A stretch of DNA of 64,000 bases from Monoplex corrugatus (lineage: Eukaryota; Mollusca; Gastropoda; Littorinimorpha; Ranellidae), in the NCBI GenBank assembly GCA_030674185.1, contig JAPXFY010000031.1, positions 42,493,949-42,557,948 on the forward strand. The letters are read 5' to 3'. Of the stretch, positions 11,451 to 21,037 are shown in pieces (the first letter of the stretch is position 1; each line of letters begins with the position of its first letter). Both the position numbers and the translations under genes were made by a program. The notes under the pieces were generated by a model. That model was not told the DNA's origin and searched no databases. It worked only from the letters and a program-made list of their open reading frames with translations.

Positions 11451-11711
11451 GGTATTTTATGTGTCAATAACATAGTAGTTTTGTTTGTTCGTTTTCTTTG
11501 GGGGGGGGGGCTCTCTTCCTAAGTTCCTTTGTGCGGTTTTACAGCTTTACTATTTTAAAACATGTTTGTTCTATCTCTAATACGAAAGTCAAACGCATTA
11601 CACTGATAATAGTACACTTACTTTTCAACACCGGCTATGAGCATAAAATAAAAATGACACAAATACTTTTACAAATATGAAATAGCACTGACACTTACAA
11701 CTAGAATGACT

Positions 11712-11885
11712 AAAACTCTGAAAAGATCACAGAGATGCAAAATTCTGAAAGCGTCACAGAGATGCAAATTCTCTGAAAAGGTCACAGAGATGCAAAACTC
11801 TGAAAAGGTCACAGAGATGCAAAACTCTCAGAGATGCAAAATTCCGAAAAGGTCACAGAGATGCAAAACACTGAAAAGGTCACAG
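11712..11885. repeat. 27-bp tandem repeat, about six to seven copies
   Basis: The unit is AGGTCACAGAGATGCAAAA plus CTCTGAAA, with one truncated copy near 11825. Confidence 0.9.
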
Positions 11886-12119
11886 CAGATTCCCTGACTC
11901 TGAAGCTAGCACTAATTAGTAATTAACTTGTCAAATCCAGACGCCAATTTTTGGATGTATTTTCATGGCATGGTTTTCTGAGGAGCCAGTGGTACTGTGG
12001 ATCTGCTTAATGTTATTTTAGAGTCTAGATCTGATGGACTTTAAATGGAGTTCCGGCCTCAGTGATACTGCTCCTTTTATTTGTGCCAGAAAACAAAGAG
12101 TCAATGATCACAATGATGC

Positions 12120-12600
12120 TTGTTTGCAATTATTATTATAACACTGTTTTCCAATACACGTCACCAGTGATAACTGATATGTTTTTTTTTTTCCTATACA
12201 CATCACCAGAGATATGTATGCAAAACACTATTGCAATGACATTTCTTTGCAACTATAGCATTATTTCCCAATACACGTCACCAGTGATATGTTGTTTTTT
12301 TTCCTATACACGTCACCAGAGATATGTATGCAAAACACTATTGCAATGACCTTTCTTTGCAACCATAACACAGTTTTCCAATATAAGCACCAGTGGTAGG
12401 TATATAAAACTCTACAGCGATGACTCTTCTTCGCAACTATAACACCGTTTTCTTCGCAACTATAACACCGTTTTCCAATACAAGCACCTGTGGTAGGTAT
12501 GTAAAACTCTACAGCGATGACTCTTCTTCGCAACTATAACAATGTTTTCCAATATACATCATCAGTGATATGTATGCAAAACACTTTATACAAATTCCAA
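12120..12600. repeat. Degenerate tandem repeat with ACACGTCACCAG core
   Basis: Units of roughly 60 and 110 bp alternate CAATACACGTCACCAGTGAT, a T-run, ATACACGTCACCAGAGATATG and GCAAAACACTATTGCAATGA. Later copies drift to AAGCACCAGTGGTAGGTAT and TACAGCGATGACTCTTCTTCG. Confidence 0.8.
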
Positions 12601-12699
12601 CTTACAGGTACATGATTATGTAGTGAAATGACATCTGTCATTTATTTACACCAAAGATACATGATCTGTTACCACATAAAGCACAATCTTTAAGACATT

Positions 12700-13690
12700 G
12701 TGATTAAACAGTTTTGTATGGCACAATCATCTTTTACTTAAACCCATACAAAATTATCTACCTCAGTAAACAGCGATGCAAGATACAACCATCTTTTTAA
12801 ATCATTCCATACAAAATTACATACCTCAATAAACAACGCTGTATGTCACAACCATCGTTTACATCGTTCCATACAAAATCATATCTCAATAAACAGCACT
12901 GTATGATGTAACCATCTTTTATATCATTCCATAAAAAATTATATACCTCAATAAACAGCATTGTTAAGGCACAATCATCTTGTCATTCCATACAAAACAT
13001 ATCAATAAACAGCACTGTAATTTTGTATGGCACAACTATCATTTATGTCACTCCATACAAAATTAAACACCTCAATAAACAGCATTGTAATTTTGTATGG
13101 CACAACCATCATTTATGTCATTCCATACAAAATTAAACACCTCAATAAACAGCATTGTAATTTTGTATGGCACAACTATCATTTATGTCACTCCATACAA
13201 AATTAAACACCTCAATAAACAGCATTGTAATTTTGTATGGTACAACTATCATTTATGTCACTCCATACAAAATTAAACACCTCAATAAACAGCATTGTAA
13301 TTTTGTATGGCACAACTATCATTTATGTCACTCCATACAAAATTAAACACCTCAATAAACAGCATTGTAATTTTGTATGGCACAACCATCTTGTCATTCC
13401 ATACAAAATTACATACCTCAATAAACAGCACTGTAATTTTGTATGGCACAACCATCTTGTCATTCCATACAAAATTACATACCTCAATAAACAGCACTGT
13501 AATTTTGTATGGCACAACCATCTTGTCATTCCATACAAAATTACATACCTCAATAAACAGCATTGTAATTTTGTAGGGCACCTCAATAAATAGCATTGTA
13601 ATTTTGTATGGCACAACCATCATTTATGTCATTCCATACAAAATTACATACCTCAATAAACAGCACTGTAAAGTACAACCATCTTTAGAC
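12700..13690. repeat. 64-70-bp satellite whose unit is an inverted repeat
   Basis: About fifteen units of CCTCAATAAACAGCATTGTA followed by AATTTTGTATGG, a spacer of about 22 bp and CCATACAAAATT. In the most regular part (about 13021-13371) the period is exactly 70 bp. Each unit holds a 12-bp perfect inverted repeat, for example 13089-13100 against 13123-13134. Some 3' units have a shorter spacer and a period near 64. Open frames on both strands are by-products of stop-free repetition. Confidence 0.95.
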
Positions 13691-13716
13691 ATTTCATACA
13701 AAACTACATACCTCAC

Positions 13717-14074
13717 CAGTTGCTGTGGTGTAGCAGTTAGCACAATGGACTACTGACTGGAAGATTATGGGTTTGAATCCCTGTCAGTCTCTTCAAAAAT
13801 CACTGCGAGAATTTTTGGCTTAAAACCAGCACCTACCCAGAGTTCAGCATGCTATGGGCTCATTGGGAAAACTGGGACCACACAGTGGAGACTCATCCAC
13901 GTCACAGATGCATTATTGAGGGCAGTACTAAAATTTTCTTACCAATACCACAAGTAACTGTATTTCTCAGGCTGATCGACACAGTCTCAATCCAAGATGG
14001 AACTCCATAGTATCACGATTATCATCATCATCATCATCGCACTGTAAAAAAAAGTGTGCCAGCTTTTGTGGCCA
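13717..14074 (+). mobile_element. tRNA-derived SINE, 5' part (split by a TTAA element)
   Basis: The head has pol III promoter-like boxes: TGTAGCAGTTAGCACAATGG (A box region) and GGTTTGAATCC (B box, near 13770). The body includes TGGGACCACACAG and ends GATGGAACTCCATAG, an ATC microsatellite and GTGGCCATTAA. A reverse copy lies at 29300-29535 and a 3' fragment at 18621-18800. The sequence resumes at 14688, after a transposon inserted in the TTAA at 14075-14078. Confidence 0.8.
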
Positions 14075-14687
14075 TTAACCCGTACGCACCGTATGCCCGG
14101 TTTACCGGGCTGACATAATCAAGTCAGTATACTGAATACCCGGTAAACCGGTCTTCTCAAACCTAGTCAAAGCCACATGGATTGATAGCACGTGGGTCTA
14201 AAAATAGGTAACCAATCACAGCCAATTCTCGTTGTTAGTGCTGGATTTCAATTACGCAAATCGCGCAGTGCTTTCTTCTTTGTTGTGCATGAATTTTTCT
14301 CCTTTTTTGTGAATTATGAAGTGGTCATGTAAACCAAGTGAACCCTGTACTTCAACTGGGAAGAGAGCAAGATCACAGCGTTTCACAACGCAACAGGCAC
14401 TTGAATTAGTGACACTTCCTTCGTCGAGGAGTTAGAGAAGGGATGCGTGGCCCGCAAACAGCTGATGGGGGTCGACATGCTGGGTGGATTGGCATACCAA
14501 GGTGGAGTACTGGCGTTAGATCAAAGGTCTGTCTATTGGTTGTATTGTATTCAAGTTTCATGTCTCTGTCAGTTCTTTACCATGAAATCAATAAATATGC
14601 TAGCTATATGATTTTAACCATTTTTTTGCCCAGGAGGCCAGGAAATGGATGATGTATTCCAAGGGTCATGAGGTCTGAGAGGGTTAA
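14075..14687. mobile_element. piggyBac-like element flanked by TTAA
   Basis: TTAA at 14075-14078 and 14684-14687 bound 613 bp. The ends start TTAACCC on both strands and keep a weaker ACC..ATG match further in. Near the left end is a palindromic GCCCGGTTTACCGGGC and an inverted ACCCGGTAAACCGG. A short frame at about 14313-14430 includes KRARSQRFTTQQALELV, which resembles the start of piggyBac transposases. The rest of the gene is missing, so this is non-autonomous. The 3' flank continues the SINE interrupted at 14074. Confidence 0.75.
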
Positions 14688-14795
14688 GGTGGTGTAGAAA
14701 ATGGGACCCCAAAAAAATGAGCACAAAGATAATTTCCTTAAGTGTGAAGATTCTTTTAAAAAAATCGTAAAAATTTACGTACCTCAATTAAGTTT
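14688..14795 (+). mobile_element. tRNA-derived SINE, 3' part
   Basis: GGTGGTGTAGAAAATGGGACC, AAAAAAATGAGCACAAAG and GTGTGAAGATTCTTTTAAAA match the sequence after GTGGCCATTAA in the uninterrupted copy at 18716-18800. This shows it belongs with 13717-14074. Confidence 0.75.
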
Positions 14796-15414
14796 TGTAA
14801 GGCACAATCATATTTTAAGTCATTTTACACAAAATGACATATATATATATGTATACCTCAATTAACATCTTAGTAAGGAACAACCATCTTTTACGTCATT
14901 ATATACAAAAATACATATTTAAATCAAAATTTTCAGTGTTTACAAAATGTAACCTGTGAACACAACCAAAGCTAAAGCATGTTATTTTGCACAATTAAAG
15001 CACTAAAGTCCCTTCTTTTTGACAATGCTGCCTCCTAAAAAGAAGCTAAAAACATGAAACAGTACAATAATACTATGTATTATAATGACATGCACTGACC
15101 AAAAACAAAATTAAGCATAATTCGTTTTCTCATTTCCGTGGTAAGATCATCAAGCAAAGAAAAAAGTGCTGAAAAGGTCATCCATGGTGTTTCTGGTGTG
15201 AGGTGGCAAAGATCTTGCCCATTTCAAGCCAGCTTTCAGAAGCAAAGCCTACTTTCTTCACAGCTGCTTTATCTTCCACAACCCTGGACAAGGTCAGGTA
15301 TTCATTCACAGTTGGGTGAATGGAAAACACTCATGCACACAGTTTCAGCCAGGACTAAGCCTTTATCAATGAGTGTGAAAAGTGTACTTTTCTTTAAAGG
15401 TCTTGACATGTGAT

Positions 15415-15606
15415 TTAACCCTTTGACTCCCACACCCTATCCACCAACTGCAAAAGCTTAACCCTTTTGATTCCCTCAACCTATCCACCAGCTTCCTGCA
15501 GGAAACTGGTGGATATGCTGAGGGAGTCAAAGGGTTAAAGGGTTTTTGTTAGCATGGTTGACAATGGAGGAGGATGGTGGACAGGGTGCAGGAGGCAAAG
15601 GGTTAA
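15415..15606. mobile_element. Nested palindromic TTAA foldback element
   Basis: TTAACCCTTTGACTCCCACACCC-like sequence at the left faces its complement (GGAGGCAAAGGGTTAA) at the right. Inside, 15458-15538 is a second near-perfect palindrome that begins and ends with TTAA and has CCTGCAGG at its centre. Both levels have TTAA ends, as expected for piggyBac-type MITEs. Related copies are at 58447-58637 and 58798-58992, with fragments near 16190, 17190, 19109, 28703 and 31412. Confidence 0.8.
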
Positions 15607-16409
15607 TGTGTCCATGTTTTTGCCTAGAAAAGTCATCTCTGCCACCAAAAGTGTGCCCATCTTGAAAACAGAACTTAAGTTGTCCGCACTCCTCCTGACT
15701 AATGTTGCTCTGTCAGTCTGTGTATCAAGCTATTCATATGAAACAATCTAACAATCTTGTGGATAACTAATGAATTAATCTAAAAATATGTGGATTCCAA
15801 ACACTGTACAAATAAAAGTATGGTATATCATTAAAATAATCTTGTGCAGTTGTGGACAACAAATTTAAAAAGAACTTTGTGCAATCCAAGCATTGTATAA
15901 ATCACAGTACAGTATGGGATAAGTGGCACTTAAAATCAGGACTTGTGTTAAACAAAAAATCAGGACTGTGTAAAACACAGAAACATGTATACACACACAT
16001 ACACATGTACAAACACATTATATGCGTATACAGTCAAGTCTTCACATATATATATGCACACCCTAAAAAATTAGGGGAAATTCCATGACTCACATAAAGG
16101 CTCTCTGGAATGTCAAAATAAGAAACCATTCCATACTATATTGTGTGTGAACCATGAACCTCCACTGACTCCAGTACTCCAAGTTCAGTATTTCCCTCCC
16201 TCACCCTATATACCAGCAGTAAGCAAGTAGATTTGGTGAGAGAGTGAAAGAGTTAGAAGAACTGATGAAGATGGTGTCCAAGTAGTAACCATGGTCAATA
16301 CTGCAAAAGTTACATCAAGAAAGATCTCTAAAAATGTATCTCTTCAAACAATGCTACCACTAGTATTATTTCTATCAATCTATGTCTTTCTCCTCTTTGT
16401 CCTATCATA

Positions 16410-16805
16410 CTTGTGAATGATTGTGTGACAAAACATGGCGTGATCATACTTATGTGAATGATTGTGTGACAAAATACAGTGTGATACTTATGTGAATGAT
16501 TGTGTGATGAAACATGGTGTGATAATACTAATGTGAATTATAGCGTGACAAAACATGGTGAACATTATTTATGTGAATGATTGTGTGACAAAACATGGCG
16601 TGATCATACTTATGTGAATGATTGTGTGACAACACAGGGTGTGATCGTACTTATGTGAATGATTGTGTGACAACACAGGGTGTGATCGTACTTATGTGAA
16701 TGACTGTGTGACAACACAGGGTGTGATCGTACTTATGTGAATGATTGTGTGACAACACAGGGTGTGATCGTACTTATGTGAATGATTGTGTGACAACACA
16801 GGGCG
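16410..16805. repeat. 41-bp tandem repeat, about nine copies
   Basis: The unit is GTGATCGTACTTATGTGAAT plus GATTGTGTGACAACACAGGGT. The last five copies are nearly identical; earlier copies read CAAAACATGGCGTGATCATAC. Confidence 0.95.
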
Positions 16806-17187
16806 TTAAATCAATCTGTTGACCTTATGTCAGTGCATTAAGCATTCACCAGCATGAATTCCTGTGTAGATGTTTGTGTCTGTCTGTGTATGATTGCATG
16901 CGCACATGTCTGTGTGTATGTGTGTGTATGGGGTGGGGGGTGGGAGTGGGAGTGGGGGGGGAGGAGTTGGATGTGGGTGTACATGTATGTATTCATAAGG
17001 AAGAGTGTCCTTGTTTCATACGATACATGTAAAATACGATTGTTCTCTGTTTTGTTCTGGCATATTATGCCTATAAATATACTGATTTATTAATATTATA
17101 ATTATTTTACGTAACACTTTCTGTTAAGAGTAAAACAATTAGGAATTTTCTTTACAGATGTTGCCCATATAATTTTTCCTTATCATA

Positions 17188-17300
17188 ATTAGCCCTTTGA
17201 CTTCCACATCTTATCCATCAACTGCAAAAACAAAACCTTTGACTTCCTCACCCTATTCACCAGCTTCCTGCAGGAAGCCTTGTCTGTGGTTATCACATTG
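17188..17300. mobile_element. TTAA-foldback family fragment
   Basis: AGCCCTTTGACTTCCACATC, CCTTTGACTTCCTCACCC and CACCAGCTTCCTGCAGGAAG match the left half of the element at 15415. The right half is degraded. Confidence 0.65.
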
Positions 17301-17488
17301 TTGGGGGATGGACCGGGGAGCTACAGCTAGCTTCCTTATCCTGTCCATTTGAATCCTGCATTGGTTTGACATTTCAGTTTTCTATATATAACTAGTATAA
17401 ATTTATAAGCAAGTGTGCTGAATGTCTGAACGTCTATGAGTGCGCATGTGTGTGAGACTATGTTTATGCCTGCCTGTGAGCAGCTGGA

Positions 17489-17900
<412 letters not shown>

Positions 17901-17951
17901 TGCACACATGTGTGTGTAACATGATATGACATGACATGCACGCTAACCAAG

Positions 17952-18010
17952 TTTTTTGCTGGTCAATGGACAAATAAAATAATCTTGATTCTTGATTCTT
18001 GAAACTTGAA
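17952..18010 (+). mobile_element. LINE 3' tail
   Basis: GGTCAATGGACAAATAAAAT is followed by a (CTTGATT)n tail. This resembles the CTTGAAT tail of the LINE ending at 7622. Nothing else of the element is recognisable. Confidence 0.5.
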
Positions 18011-18620
18011 AAACTGCAACCTCCTGAATTTGACACCTGAGAACTTAAGATCCATTCTATACTAGCTGGTTATATATAGTTATCTTCGTTTATAGAACAA
18101 AGAAACAGTGTCAGTTTGATGGCTTACATAATTTCCCACATATATAAACACAACCGAACTTTTTTGATTTATTAGCATGCTGTGAAGCCTGAGCGCACAG
18201 AAAAATGGATGAAAGCAAGATCAAAGCAGCAGATGTATGGGTCTACAGCAGCTTCTTAAAGTTAAAGACAAATGGACTGATCAAAGAACAAATGAAAGCA
18301 TTCTGGTCAACTCACAGTCTGACATCAAAATATATATATCAGCACAAGAAAAAAAGAAATACATTTGCCAGGCAAGTCTCAACCCTAATGACAAGAATTT
18401 TGTAAATGTAAGGAAAAGTTAAGGCCAAACAAAATGCAGGCAAACCATCCACCTCTTGATCATAAGTGAACACCATCACTAACATCAGCGGATTGAAGAT
18501 AAAGCTGCACAGAGAAATCAAGATTGCAGTAAATAGAGGGCAGCTGTTACAATATCTGCTGCCAGCCTGGTTGACGCCAGGATAAATTATGATAGTAAGC
18601 ATAGAGTACAACCCTGTCAT

Positions 18621-18800
18621 GCAGTCTCAATTCTAGATGGAACTCCATAGCATCATGATTATCATCCTCATCGACATCATCATCACAACATAACATAAAC
18701 TATTTCAGCCTCTGTGGCCATTAAACTGGCATAGAAAATAGGATGAAAAAAAAATGGTGAGCACAAAGGTACCCTCTCTGAGTGTAATGATCCTAAAAAA
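18621..18800 (+). mobile_element. SINE 3' fragment (uninterrupted)
   Basis: TCTAGATGGAACTCCATAGC, a short ATC/TCATCG microsatellite, GTGGCCATTAAACTGGCATAG, AATGGTGAGCACAAAGG and GAGTGTAATGATCC parallel 13990-14075 joined to 14688-14760. This copy has no transposon in its TTAA at 18722-18725, so it is an empty-site reference. Confidence 0.75.
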
Positions 18801-19256
18801 TTTTAAGAAAATAAATTAAAAAAAATAAATTAAAAACAGTATCTGGTGTGGTGGTTTCCATCAAACTCGAAGATGCTGATGGGTGATGCATGATGGATGC
18901 TGATGGGTGATGCGTGACGGGACATGCCATTAAAATCTGAGGTCTACTTAGTTTCATGATCTTCATATATATATTCTCCATGAGAAGAATGAAGCACAGC
19001 CTACAATTTACCAGCACTGAACAATGTATCTGGAAATTCTGTCACACACAAGTTTCCCAGATTTATCACATATCAACACAATCTGACATAATTTACAAAT
19101 GCATTAACAGCCCTTTCATTCCCTCACCCTATACACCAGCTTCCAACCAGAAGTGAGTGAACAGAGTGTGGAACTGTAAGTGTTACCTGACGCATCAAAT
19201 GATCAATGATCATCATTGGTTGGTGGGTCTATATATATATGATGCCATCTCAAAAG

Positions 19257-20721
19257 GTGACATACAAAATGTGACATCACACCTAAAAATACAACTTTAT
19301 CTAAAATGAACAATCTTAGAGTCATTTGATTGCTTGAGCTCTGGAGAATTGAGGACAGTAAGTGAAAAGATAGTCGGATGATTAGAAGTTGCATTTTTGC
19401 ATGACCTTTTGTGCAGCAGTGTACATTGTCGTATGTGACAGCAGACAAAGTGTGAGCGCTGAAAACATCACATAAAAGCAGAAGAAGTAGAAACCGGCAC
19501 ATTACCAAAGAAATTAATCAAAATGTCTGCAAAATCAGATATTTGCATATAATTAATTCAACCATGGATTTTCTGAAATTAAAAAAAAACTTTGTCTGCC
19601 GTCACATACGACACAGAGAAAGGAGAAGCAGTTTACATAAAGAAGACACAAGCAACACATGTACTCTAAGTTCAACATAGATTTATTAGAGTCATTATCA
19701 TTATTGTACTGAACACATTCAGATCTCATATTTTTAAGTTTCAAGTTACAAAGCAGGAGAGGTTCATGTCGTATGTGACATTTATACCAGAGACCAAGCA
19801 CACAAACTATTTAAAGGCAGTGTGGGTGACCAAAATCATTTGCAAACAACTGGGTCAAACTGAAACAAACATAATGAGCAAATGGTCACGACAATCAACA
19901 TCAAAAGCCTTCAACTATTTCTCAGATCAGATTTTTCAGTCGTATGTGACGGTGTCTGAAGACAAAGTCAGTCGTATGTGACGGTGTCTGAAGACAAAGT
20001 GAATTCAATAAAATGTTTTAAGTTCACAACACCACATGGTATATTGTCTGTACCATTAACTAGCTGAACAGAAAACTTCACTACCAACAGAATATATGAT
20101 TTAAGTTAATTTTGTTCATTTTTAACATAGATTATGAAAATTATAACAAGCTTCATCAGCTGTAATGCAACAAAATTGAGAAACTATTGCACAAATTAAA
20201 AACAAAAATCAGCATAATCAGTTAAAGACATAAAATACACTGACTTTTATCAATGGCATTTGTATTCAACACCAACAAACTCCATATTCTTAGATGAAAA
20301 TGTTATGTAAGCACATTCACATGTTGTATGTGACATTCATAGCGGAGACAAAAAGTACAGTAATTAAAACATTGACACGAATTATCCAGATGACTGCTAA
20401 TGTTGAATACATGATTACAGTGATGTAAAATAACACTAACAGTTGAGTAATTAGCAAAGAACATCATAGTTCAGCATAAGGAGGGAAAAAATCAATAAAA
20501 AGAAGCCAGCATATCCGGAAAGTGGAATGAGCAGCTTTCAGTTGTCCCAGAAGACTTATTGGACATTGTCACCAGTGCACGTAGTCAATGCAGTATCATA
20601 TATAACTTTATTGTTATTGCAACCCAGTTAAAAGAATCAATACAAATCAGCAATTTTTAAGTCAGTTGAAGCTTTTTTTTTAATAAGTCAAAATTATGTT
20701 TTGTCTGCTGTCATATACAAC
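19257..20721. promoter_or_regulatory. Left array of the bipartite GTCGTATGTGAC motif
   Basis: Exact copies of GTCGTATGTGAC lie at 19428-19439, 19768-19779, 19939-19950 and 19971-19982 on plus, and at 19601-19612 on minus. One-mismatch GTTGTATGTGAC is at 20323-20334, and GTTGTATATGAC on minus at 20710-20721. Weaker matches are near 19257 and 20813. Reading in the motif direction, the sequence that follows is AGCAGACAAAGTG, GGCAGACAAAGT, ATTTATACCAGAGACCAAGC or GGTGTCTGAAGACAAAGT. The two copies at 19939 and 19971 form a 32-bp tandem duplication. All lie downstream of the stop codon of the 1164-residue gene. Confidence 0.85.
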
Positions 20722-21037
20722 GGACAAGTATGGGCAGCAGTTACACATCAAAAAAAGAAAAACACGATTTTACTGCTCTAGTACAAGAAGCCATTCTTAT
20801 GTACAAGATACTGTTGTATCGGAGCAGAGACAAAAAATGACAAGAAGGCCAAGGGCAGAAGTTTAGTTAATAAAAACAACTGTAGTTGATTGACAAATAA
20901 ATGATGTGCATAAATGTCCCACTAAACATGCAGTGATAGACAGCGAGAAAGTCCAACTCCCTGTAGAGATTCCCTCAACTCCTAACAAGCTGACCAATTT
21001 CAGCATAATAAAAGACAAAAAACCCTTGAGGCAAAAT

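Noticed and set aside
13237..13623. Repeat proteins on both strands at the 70-bp satellite
   Set aside because: Frames follow the repeat on both strands equally, which is expected of stop-free tandem DNA.
12700..13690. CRISPR-like array of regular repeats
   Set aside because: The spacers are themselves repeated, the sequence is eukaryotic and no cas genes exist. It is a satellite.
18205..18422. Possible exon (frame with YICQASLNPNDKNF, Ig-like look)
   Set aside because: Too short, no convincing acceptor/donor pair and an overlapping frame of equal length; not enough evidence.
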